Positions 1-6,120 of a DNA stretch of 8,563 nt are shown in pieces. Made by a program: the position numbers and the translations under genes. Origin of the DNA: CAYUNT01 sp964446285 (GTDB lineage Bacteria > Sumerlaeota > Sumerlaeia > SLMS01 > CAYUNT01). Positions within the stretch are counted from its first letter, which is position 1; each line of letters begins with the position of its first letter. The notes beneath the pieces were generated by a model that saw nothing but the letters and a program-made list of their open reading frames with translations, made no database searches and had not been told where the DNA came from. The stretch covers positions 1 through 8,563 of the forward strand of contig CAYUNT010000193.1 of assembly GCA_964446285.1 (NCBI GenBank), given 5' to 3'.

Positions 1-233
1 TTTCGCGCCTTTGGCGCACAAGAATTATCAGACCATTTTCACTACACTCCAGTAAGGGAAAATGGTATGGGAGAGAAGAAGCGTCCCGTTCTGGAATCGT
101 TTGTTTTATCATCGGCGTGATGTTTTATGCTTGATTGCAGGCAAGGGAAAAATCCATTCTACGGATGAAAGTTTTGGGGCCTTTTTTCGCGGTCTCGCCC
201 TCGATACTGCCTGCGTGCCGTGCGTGAGCGTTC
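1..233. other. Leader region without a recognisable gene
   Basis: I see no convincing gene here. A 71-codon reading frame starting at 62 runs into the next gene in another frame and resembles no family I know. There is a perfect 9-bp inverted repeat, ACCATTTTC at 32-40 and GAAAATGGT at 58-66, separated by 17 bases, which could form a weak hairpin but has no T-run. A short GCGCC/GGCGC stem with a 3-base loop lies at 5-17. A very weak promoter-like pair (TTGTTT at 101-106, TTTTAT at 123-128) is the best I can find; it matches consensus poorly. The promoter of the first gene probably lies in this stretch, but I cannot place it. Confidence 0.4.
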
Positions 234-1088
234 ATGGCGATTCCAAAGCATCTGGCCAGTCTTCTGGAACAATTTGAGAGCGGGGCCGCGTCTGCGGCGT
301 TCATCCCGCTGGCCTCTGCATTGCGTCACGAGCGCCTTTTCACCGAGGCGATCGACGTATGCCTGCGCGGACTGGCCGGAAGCGGGGATTCCGTGGCGGG
401 GCGGACGTTGCTCGGCCGTTTGTATTGCGACACGGGCAATTACGAGGAATCCGCGGCTTTGCTTCGCCAGGTGGTGCGAACCGCTCCAGAGGCTGTGGGC
501 GCGCGCGTGGCGCTCGCGCGGACGCTGTTGCGAATGCATTTGATCGAGGAATCCGAGGCCCTGCTGGCCGAGATCAACCGCCAGATTCCCCTCGATCCCG
601 ACGTCCAGATCCTCAATGCCGCATTTCGTTATTTGAAGCCGCGCGTTGGGAAAGGCGCTTCCGACGCCGGGACGAATACGACGCCGATTCCCGCGGAGAC
701 GCCTCCAACCTCGGTGGAAGAGGCTCTGGACGCCCTCATCGAGCAGATGAAGAAAGCCGGGCATGTGCGCGGCGGACTGGCCGCCTCGTGGCGCGAAAAT
801 CGCGAACCGGTAATTCAGGGCGAAGGAGAAGCCCTTCTGCCTTTTGCCCTTGCTGTTGTGGAAACAGCCAGCGCATTTGAAGATTTGGAACTGGGACGGG
901 TGCGCCAAGGACAGCTGGAATACGCCCATGCGGTTATCTTATTTTCCTGCCGGGGAGATGAAATTATTCTGGTTGCCATGGAGCCGAATCAAAAAGAGGG
1001 GCGGTTCCGCGTGCTTTTCGATCAACTCGTTGAACGCCTGTTTCCGGACACATCGCTTTCAGAAACCATGCAGCCGGAGGTCAAGTGA
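234..1088 (+). CDS. TPR-repeat protein with C-terminal roadblock/LC7-like domain
   Basis: This is a 284-residue soluble protein with two parts. Residues about 20-121 form three tetratricopeptide-like helical pairs; the second is clearest (about 54-87, GRLYCDTGNYEESAALLRQV), with the usual small/aromatic pattern and a Pro at the repeat end. A Pro/Thr-rich linker (about 140-160) leads to residues 160-270. There an amphipathic helix (VEEALDALIEQMKKAG), two beta-hairpins and a closing helix (FDQLVERLF) fit the roadblock/LC7 fold, which normally dimerises and binds small Ras-like GTPases. TPR repeats bind partner proteins, so I infer an adaptor tying the downstream GTPase switch to another complex. 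The ATG at 234 has only a weak ribosome site. The stop overlaps the next gene, so the two are translationally coupled. The roadblock assignment rests on pattern and context and is less certain than the TPR part. Confidence 0.8.
   Translation: MAIPKHLASLLEQFESGAASAAFIPLASALRHERLFTEAIDVCLRGLAGSGDSVAGRTLLGRLYCDTGNYEESAALLRQVVRTAPEAVGARVALARTLLRMHLIEESEALLAEINRQIPLDPDVQILNAAFRYLKPRVGKGASDAGTNTTPIPAETPPTSVEEALDALIEQMKKAGHVRGGLAASWRENREPVIQGEGEALLPFALAVVETASAFEDLELGRVRQGQLEYAHAVILFSCRGDEIILVAMEPNQKEGRFRVLFDQLVERLFPDTSLSETMQPEVK
1076..1080 (+). promoter_or_regulatory. Shine-Dalgarno GGAGG inside the end of the TPR gene
   Basis: GGAGG lies 7 bases before ATG at 1088 and 4 bases before the in-frame GTG at 1085. 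The 7-base spacing and the ATG codon favour 1088 as the start of the membrane roadblock gene. Either choice overlaps the upstream stop codon (1086-1088), which implies coupled translation of the two proteins. Confidence 0.65.
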
Positions 1089-2038
1089 TGATTCCGACAT
1101 CTCGACGTTCTCTTGTGATTTTTCTGGGATTATTGGCCACGGCGCTGATCGCGCTGCCATGCGGCCTGGCCCCGCCACCTTATGAAAGAATGCAGCTGGC
1201 GGGCGTGCTTACAGTGGCTGTCGAGTTCGCTGCGTTTTTCATTGCGATTCTGCTGACCGGCGCCGAAATAAGCGCTCCCGCCTCGTTTATGCTTGCGGTT
1301 TTGGCCGTATTGGCACGGTGCATTCTATCGGCTCTGGGCGGGGGAGTGCTTGCTTTGCTGAGCGGCCAGCCAGGTCCGGATGCTTTTATTAATGCGTGGA
1401 TTGGCAATCCAATTGGGGTTTTTCTCCAGATCGTCCTCCTGATGCTGGTCTTGCCCCATGCGCTGTCGGCGGCGGCGCCCGGCCTTGTTTCGCACGAAAT
1501 GGAGCGGGCAATGGAGGGCGGCGCCGGAAAGAAAGAATCTGGCGAGGCCATGGAGCGCGTTGCGGGCCAGGGAGCCAACGGCGCGGGCGCGTTTTCGATC
1601 CAGCCGACGGGTGGCGCCATTCAGGTGTTTGGATTCGACGAATTGCAGTCGATTTTCCGGAAAAGCACAGGAATGGAAGGCTTTATTCTCTACACTTCCG
1701 AGGGACTTGTTCTGTGGAAGGACATGCCGATTCGGATGAACGTTGAGTTGCTTGTGGCGCGCCTGCAATCGCAGTGCGACGGCCTGACAGGAACTGTTGA
1801 GGATTTCGGCCTCACGCGTGCGCGCAAAGTGATTGTGGATTCACGCGAGCATTTTCTGCTCAATACGCGCCTGAACAACAACTTTTCGCTCATAATGCTT
1901 TTCTCGAATCAGGTGGATATTGCCGCGGCCTGGAACCGCCTGGCAATCATGGCGAAAACCTCGAGGGAATTTTTGCAGTGGCGTTATCCGGCCTTGCCCT
2001 CGTTGAAGGAGTTGCCCACGATAGTTGTGGGCAGGTAG
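1088..2038 (+). CDS. Four-helix membrane protein with cytoplasmic roadblock/LC7 domain
   Basis: The protein has 316 residues. The N-terminal 130 or so contain four hydrophobic segments (about 9-28, 38-58, 66-92, 107-129; an in-frame GTG at 1085 would add one residue). The charged start MIPTSRRS suggests the N-terminus is inside, and four helices return the chain to the cytoplasm. A Gly/Ala/Glu-rich linker (about 133-172) follows. Residues about 180-295 look like a roadblock/LC7 domain: helix FDELQSIFRKSTGMEGFILY, strand SEGLVLWKD, a central helix, strands ending in FSLIMLFS, and a final helix. Roadblock proteins regulate or bind Ras-like GTPases, so this one could dock the MglA-type GTPase encoded downstream at the inner membrane; that role is inferred. 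It overlaps the TPR-roadblock gene and is followed by a probable terminator. I know of no named family with this architecture. Confidence 0.83.
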   Translation: MIPTSRRSLVIFLGLLATALIALPCGLAPPPYERMQLAGVLTVAVEFAAFFIAILLTGAEISAPASFMLAVLAVLARCILSALGGGVLALLSGQPGPDAFINAWIGNPIGVFLQIVLLMLVLPHALSAAAPGLVSHEMERAMEGGAGKKESGEAMERVAGQGANGAGAFSIQPTGGAIQVFGFDELQSIFRKSTGMEGFILYTSEGLVLWKDMPIRMNVELLVARLQSQCDGLTGTVEDFGLTRARKVIVDSREHFLLNTRLNNNFSLIMLFSNQVDIAAAWNRLAIMAKTSREFLQWRYPALPSLKELPTIVVGR

Positions 2039-2045
2039 GTGGCGG

Positions 2046-2096
2046 CTTTTTCGCCGTGGGCGGCGAAAAGCTTCCTGGGGCGGAAGCCGGTTTTTT
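2046..2096 (+). terminator. Tandem hairpins ending in T6, probable intrinsic terminator
   Basis: There are two adjacent stem-loops just after the membrane roadblock gene. The first pairs TTTTCGCCG (2048-2056) with CGGCGAAAA (2061-2069) across a TGGG loop. The second pairs GCTTCC (2070-2075) with GGAAGC (2082-2087) across a 6-base loop and is followed by CGG and six T (2091-2096). The second has the form of a Rho-independent terminator, although the three-base gap before the T-run is slightly long. It would separate the first two genes from the GTPase genes. No strong promoter is visible in the 100 bases that follow. Confidence 0.6.
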
Positions 2097-2198
2097 CGCA
2101 TGAACCGGCCAATCCGCTTGTCTTTGCTTGCTACGGGCGGGGGAAGGATGTAAGAGGTTCATTGATTTGTTCGCCGTTTCGCGATTCAGGGGGTCCCC

Positions 2199-2552
2199 AT
2201 GGAGAGACTTCTGGCTGAACTAAACAAGACTCCCGGAGTGATCGGGTCGTTTCTGGTCGCGCCGGACGGAATCATCGTGGCTTCGGATTTCGCCTCAGAA
2301 ACCAATGACGAGTTGATGGGCGCGTTAACCTCCTCCATCATTAACGCGACGGAGAAGGCCACGAAGAAAATGGACCTTGGCGGTTTGCAGGGATTCCTGA
2401 TTGAAACCGACAAGAACCGCATTTTTTTCCAGGCCACGCGCCCGGGATTTCTGGTGTGCCTTGCCGGTCCCGAGGCGAATCTGGGCTTGGTCCGCGTGGA
2501 ACTGCGCGCCGCCGCCGAGCGCATGAATACTGCGGGCCTTGGCGCCGGATGA
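2199..2552 (+). CDS. Short stand-alone roadblock/LC7 protein
   Basis: This 117-residue protein consists of little more than one roadblock/LC7 domain. It has helix 1 (MERLLAELNKTPGVIG), a strand pair around SFLVAPDGIIVASD, a central helix (about 36-57), two further strands (FLIETDKNRIFFQAT, FLVCLAG) and a last helix (LGLVRVELRAAAERM). The motif with GxxxxxxxPDGIxVAS is typical of bacterial roadblock proteins. These form homo- or heterodimers that bind Ras-like GTPases, acting as GAPs, exchange-factor subunits or scaffolds. It sits directly before the MglA gene, the position mglB has in Myxococcus. However, the gene after MglA resembles MglB far better, so this one may be a second regulator, comparable in size to MglC; that comparison is inference. 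A GGGGG stretch (2189-2193) five bases before ATG 2199 supports the start. Confidence 0.9.
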   Translation: MERLLAELNKTPGVIGSFLVAPDGIIVASDFASETNDELMGALTSSIINATEKATKKMDLGGLQGFLIETDKNRIFFQATRPGFLVCLAGPEANLGLVRVELRAAAERMNTAGLGAG

Positions 2553-2613
2553 TTCATGTCCGCTCTGGCAATCCATCCGCCCCAATCCATCTGAGAGCAG
2601 TTACTTACCGCCT

Positions 2614-3993
2614 ATGGCAACTTTGAATTACGCTTTCAAGGAAATCTCCTGCAAAATCGTTTTTTACGGATGCGGATTGTGCGGAAAGACGACCAACCTG
2701 CAGTTCATCCACAATTCCGTTCCGCAAAAGTTCCGGGGTGAACTCGTTTCGCTTGCCACCGAACAAGACCGCACTTTGTTCTTCGACTTTCTTCCCCTCG
2801 ATCTGGGCGAGGTAAAGGGATTCAAAACCAAGTTTCAACTTTATACGGTTCCTGGCCAGGTCTATTACAACGCCACCCGGAAATTGGTTCTGCGCGGCGT
2901 GGACGGCATTGTGTTTGTCGTGGATTCGCAGCGCGACCGTTTGAAGGAAAATCTCGACAGTCTGCAAAACCTCAAAGACAACCTTCAGGAATACGGCTAC
3001 AACCTGGACGAGATTCCCTGGGTTCTCCAATACAACAAGCGCGACATGGCCGACGTGATGGACCTTGAGGAACTCCAGCGAACGTTCAACAAGGGCGGGA
3101 TTCCATATTACGAGTCGGTGGCGACAACGGGCGTTGGCGTGCGCGAGACGCTCAAAGGGATTTCGGGGCTTGTAATACGGCATTTGAACCAGGATCGCAC
3201 AGGAGTGCTGGCGCCTTCGCCCGCGCCTTCAGGAGAGGCGAAGGCGGCGGCCCCCGCCACTCCACCCGCTATGGCCAAGGTGCCAGTGGTTGCGCGTCCG
3301 GCCGCTTCCGCTGCTCCAGCGGTTCCACCGGCTCCCGCCGCCGCGGGCGCAACGCCGGCGCCGCCATCTCCTGCTTCGAGGGCGCTTCCGCCTTCTGCCG
3401 CCTCCCTCAAGCCTCCCGCCGCGCCAGTGCCAAGCGCCGCGCCGTCTCCGCCGCCTCCGCGCGCGGCCGAGCCGCGTCAGGCTCCTTCCGAGTCCGCTCC
3501 GGCTTCTGCGCCCGCGCCCGCGCCTGCTCCCGAGCCGGTGCAAGCGAAAATCCGCGTCGAGACCGTCCGCGATGAAGCAAGCGAATCGCAGATATCGACT
3601 TTGAAAAGCCAGGAGTCCAAAGCGCCACCACCTCTCGAATCCGTGCAGAAGTGCGACGTGCGCTGGCGCCGGTTGCGCGTGGGCAGCGGACAGTTGACGC
3701 TTTCGCTTCGCGACAACAGCGACGGGCGCGGCGCGTATCAGCTGGCCGGTTCCCTGTCATTTCTTGGAATCCGAAAAACCTGGGCGCGTTTGCTCGACCA
3801 CCGCCTGCTTGAACGCAAAAACTTCGAAGGCGAAGAGGCTGGTTTCCACCGCCTGGAATCGGCTCCGGGCGACGAAGGCCCCGTGCTGACGCTATGGGTA
3901 AAAGCGGCTTACGACAAGCAGATGTATATTTATTACGAGGGATTCGGCGGACCGGTCCGTGTGGTTCCGGAGGGGAAAAGGGCCACCCCTTGA
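2614..3993 (+). CDS. mglA: MglA-family Ras-like GTPase with Pro/Ala linker and novel C-terminal domain
   Basis: The product has 459 residues. Residues 1-195 align without gaps, from memory, to Myxococcus xanthus MglA. They carry P-loop GCGLCGKT (19-26), the family's Arg53 in TEQDRTLFFDF, Thr78 where most GTPases have Asp in YTVPGQ (77-82), catalytic Gln82, and NKRD (141-144) for guanine recognition. MglA cycles GTP/GDP and in its GTP form recruits motility or polarity proteins. Ordinary MglA stops near residue 195. Here a Pro/Ala-rich stretch (about 198-309), a charged piece, and an unrecognised, apparently beta-rich domain (about 345-452, WRRLRVGSGQLTLSL to MYIYYEGFGGPVRVV) follow. The frame is open upstream to a TTG at 2539 overlapping the roadblock gene, but the conserved MglA N-terminus places the start at ATG 2614, though its ribosome site is weak. 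The GTPase call is firm; the function of the extension is unknown. Confidence 0.95.
   Translation: MATLNYAFKEISCKIVFYGCGLCGKTTNLQFIHNSVPQKFRGELVSLATEQDRTLFFDFLPLDLGEVKGFKTKFQLYTVPGQVYYNATRKLVLRGVDGIVFVVDSQRDRLKENLDSLQNLKDNLQEYGYNLDEIPWVLQYNKRDMADVMDLEELQRTFNKGGIPYYESVATTGVGVRETLKGISGLVIRHLNQDRTGVLAPSPAPSGEAKAAAPATPPAMAKVPVVARPAASAAPAVPPAPAAAGATPAPPSPASRALPPSAASLKPPAAPVPSAAPSPPPPRAAEPRQAPSESAPASAPAPAPAPEPVQAKIRVETVRDEASESQISTLKSQESKAPPPLESVQKCDVRWRRLRVGSGQLTLSLRDNSDGRGAYQLAGSLSFLGIRKTWARLLDHRLLERKNFEGEEAGFHRLESAPGDEGPVLTLWVKAAYDKQMYIYYEGFGGPVRVVPEGKRATP
3205..3540 (+). repeat. Low-complexity Pro/Ala-coding segment inside mglA
   Basis: About 110 codons are almost only Pro, Ala, Ser and a few Arg/Glu, for example PAPAPAPEP near the end. 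It encodes a flexible linker between the GTPase and the C-terminal domain. The C-rich, imperfectly repeated DNA is prone to length changes and to sequencing or assembly errors, but the frame remains open through it and the downstream region reads as ordinary protein. Confidence 0.8.
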
Positions 3994-4065
3994 TAACCAG
4001 TCAGATAAGGACGTGATCGATTTGAGATTGGCGCGAGTGAAACTCGAGAAAGGTCCGAAAAAGCC

Positions 4066-4554
4066 ATGAGCCGAGAGCCGATGATCCTGACCAAAGTCGA
4101 GATAACCAAAATCCACAAAACGCTTTTGCAAATGCTCAAGCAGTCCGAGGCGAAGTGCGCTATTCTTGTGGATACGGATGGGAAATGCCTGGCCAAAAAA
4201 GGTTTTACGCAAACCATCGACACGGATGCCCTTGCGGCTTTGATTGCAGGGTCGTTCGCGTCAACTCGCGCCATGGCCGAACTGGTTGGAGAGCAGGACT
4301 TTTCCGTCTTGTTCCACCAGGGCCAGAAAGACCACATTCACAACATCCTGGTTGACGACTCCACAATTCTTACGGTCATTTTCGATGACCGGACTACAAT
4401 CGGCATGGTCCGCTTGTATTCCAAGGAATCGGCCAAGCAGTTGAAGGAAATTCTTGAGGGCGTCAGGAAAAAAGCAGCGCCTGAAGGCAGGCAGCAAATG
4501 GTTGAAAAGGAGGATGTGGAGGCGCGGTTTGACGACCTTTTCAAGACAGAATAA
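4066..4554 (+). CDS. mglB: MglB-like roadblock/LC7 protein, probable GAP of the MglA protein
   Basis: This is a 162-residue roadblock protein. Against M. xanthus MglB (159 residues, recalled from memory) it shares a run of spaced matches: AK..ILVD.DG, TQ.IDT..LA.L.AG, GE..F...FH.G.KD, and IFD.RT..G.VRL around residues 105-117. It also keeps a C-terminal acidic tail ending FDDLF (155-159). In MglB the C-terminal helix contacts MglA and the dimer works as its GTPase-activating protein; keeping this tail is good evidence for orthology. The gene lies 72 bases after mglA, the reverse of the Myxococcus mglBA order. A Shine-Dalgarno-like AAAGG (4049-4053) is 12 bases before ATG 4066, which is rather far; ATG 4081 is a weaker alternative start. 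Orthology is inferred from remembered sequence. Confidence 0.9.
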   Translation: MSREPMILTKVEITKIHKTLLQMLKQSEAKCAILVDTDGKCLAKKGFTQTIDTDALAALIAGSFASTRAMAELVGEQDFSVLFHQGQKDHIHNILVDDSTILTVIFDDRTTIGMVRLYSKESAKQLKEILEGVRKKAAPEGRQQMVEKEDVEARFDDLFKTE

Positions 4555-4675
4555 TTTCCGCGCGCCCGCGCGCATCTGGCGTCGGCCTCCGCGCTTCATC
4601 TCGTTCTTTTGCTCCGTGATTTCTGGTTCTCTTCTCCCGGTTTCTCTTGGTTTATTCTGACTATTTTCATCTCCT

Positions 4676-4680
4676 GGAAG
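4676..4680 (+). promoter_or_regulatory. Shine-Dalgarno GGAAG setting the start of the DUF4388 gene
   Basis: GGAAG is six bases before ATG 4687. The reading frame stays open upstream to about 4609, but the codons there come from a pyrimidine-rich, non-conserved stretch. The conserved DUF4388 sequence begins immediately with MELEGSLKTF. Together these decide the start. Confidence 0.7.
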
Positions 4681-4686
4681 TCCACT

Positions 4687-6012
4687 ATGGAACTCGAAGG
4701 CAGCCTGAAAACATTTCCGCTTCCCGAAGTTTTGCAGTTTCTTGCGATGGGAAAAATGTCCGGGCTGTTGCATTTGGACCGCAGCGATTTGCAGATCACG
4801 CTGACGATCAAGGGAGGGCGGATTGTTAATTCCTCGACGCTGCATCGCAGTCGGCGGCTTGGGGAATTGCTCGTGCAGAGAGGCCATTTGCGACGCCGCC
4901 ACCTGGAAGACATCCTCAGCCGCCAGCAGATTCTGGACAGCGGCAAGCGCCTGGGCCAGATTCTTGCCGAACGCGGATTGGTTACGGAGCGCGATTTGGC
5001 CGATACGTTGCGGCTTCAGGTAGAGGAAGAGGTTTGGGACCTGTTTTCCTGGTCCGATGGGCACTTCAAATTTGAGAATGGCGAAGAATCGAAAATCACC
5101 GACATCGCGGTGCAGATCGACATCGAGCCGCTGTTGCTCGAAGGCAGCCGCCGGCAGGATGAATGGAAAAAAATACGCGAGACAATTACTTCGGATTCGA
5201 TTGTGTTCGAGTTGGTTCCCCTTGGCGACGATTTCCGCCGCACACTGAAATTGAGTCCGCTCGAATGGAGAGTTCTCTCTGGCGTGAACGGGCTTCTTTC
5301 CGTCGAGGGAATCATGCTGCGCTGCGGTATTGGGCGGTTTGAAACGTGCCACATCCTGCATTCCTTCCTCCAGCAAGAGATAGTCCGGATTGTCCCCAAG
5401 CCTTTCCTGCGGCGGATGGAAAGCGGCGCGGAACGCGTTCCGGAAATAATTGCCGAGAGAGCGCGAACGCTTGCCGCGGCGCGAAATCCCGATGCGGGCG
5501 GGGCCAAAGGAATCGGCGCGCTTTTTGGGGCGCGCCCCAAGACAAATGAACGAACGGGTATTGGTGATATCGCCATTCCCGCTCCGGTTTCGCTTATGGG
5601 AACGCTCGTAAATGCCTTCACTCAATATGCGCTCCAGCAAAAGGAATTTGTCCCGCGGCCCGAGGATGCCCGTCTTCTCGAAACTCTATGGAACGAAGTT
5701 TTAATGCAGCATCCGCAAGCCGATTTGGTTCGCGTGGTGGACAATTGGGTGGACACAACCACGCTTGAGGCCTATCTGGAAAAGTCGGACTTCGCGCAGG
5801 CGGTGCAGGACTGCCACGAAGAGGCCGTGGAAGCCGTGGTCAATCTGCTGAAGATTGTCTATTCCATCGCAGCGCAGCGCATGGGAGAGAAGACGATCCA
5901 GAAGGTGCTTCAATCCTTTATCGAGGCCGCGTCGGGCGCGCAATTGCGCTATGCGGCCAAGTTCGACCTGGCCGGGCGCTGCAATCGCGCGCTTGGGCTG
6001 GCGGCGGCCTAG
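4687..6012 (+). CDS. DUF4388 (PATAN) domain protein with unassigned C-terminal helical region
   Basis: The protein has 441 residues. The first 130 are a DUF4388/PATAN domain: the opening GSLKTFPLPEVLQFLAMGKM, the strand G.LHL....L.I.LTIKGGRIVNS, then two related helical units (LGELLVQRGHL and LGQILAERGLVTERDL) and the closing VEEEVWDLFSWSDGHFKFE, a classic ending for this family. DUF4388 occurs in signalling proteins, often with receiver domains (PatA of Anabaena), and probably mediates protein contacts. Residues about 145-245 resemble the winged-helix extension often seen after it. A variable stretch (about 245-300) leads to a mostly helical end (about 302-435) that I do not recognise. No membrane segment is visible. 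It lies between mglB and the receiver gene, so it may connect the GTPase to the receiver protein; this is inference from order and family habit. Confidence 0.88.
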   Translation: MELEGSLKTFPLPEVLQFLAMGKMSGLLHLDRSDLQITLTIKGGRIVNSSTLHRSRRLGELLVQRGHLRRRHLEDILSRQQILDSGKRLGQILAERGLVTERDLADTLRLQVEEEVWDLFSWSDGHFKFENGEESKITDIAVQIDIEPLLLEGSRRQDEWKKIRETITSDSIVFELVPLGDDFRRTLKLSPLEWRVLSGVNGLLSVEGIMLRCGIGRFETCHILHSFLQQEIVRIVPKPFLRRMESGAERVPEIIAERARTLAAARNPDAGGAKGIGALFGARPKTNERTGIGDIAIPAPVSLMGTLVNAFTQYALQQKEFVPRPEDARLLETLWNEVLMQHPQADLVRVVDNWVDTTTLEAYLEKSDFAQAVQDCHEEAVEAVVNLLKIVYSIAAQRMGEKTIQKVLQSFIEAASGAQLRYAAKFDLAGRCNRALGLAAA

Positions 6013-6120
6013 GAGCATTCCGCCGGGAACGCGAATTTCGCCTGGCGCGGGTCCGCTGCTCCCCGGCGCAATACACAAACCCGCGATCCCGGCCCATCCC
6101 AGGGCACAAGAGGTCTCTAT

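Noticed and set aside
32..40. ACCATTTTC at 32-40 recurring at 8513-8521, as possible flanking direct repeats of a mobile unit
   Set aside because: A 9-base match within 8.5 kb is expected by chance many times, and there is no transposase, integrase or tRNA end in the window.
62..277. Small 71-codon frame before the first gene
   Set aside because: It overlaps the TPR gene in another frame, and its translation shows no motif. AAGG lies four bases before its ATG, which is not enough support alone.
159..929. Minus-strand open frame of 256 codons opposite the TPR gene
   Set aside because: The + strand frame shows clear TPR and roadblock patterns; the antisense product has none.
2539..2613. In-frame upstream extension of mglA from TTG 2539
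   Set aside because: The 25 extra codons are unlike any MglA N-terminus, while ATG 2614 begins exactly at the conserved start of the family.
3229..3543. Arg/Gly-rich open frames on both strands over the mglA linker
   Set aside because: They are by-products of the low-complexity C-rich linker DNA and have no independent support.
4261..5640. Long minus-strand open frame of 459 codons
   Set aside because: It lies opposite mglB and the DUF4388 gene, resembles no family, and is the usual open antisense frame of GC-biased coding DNA.
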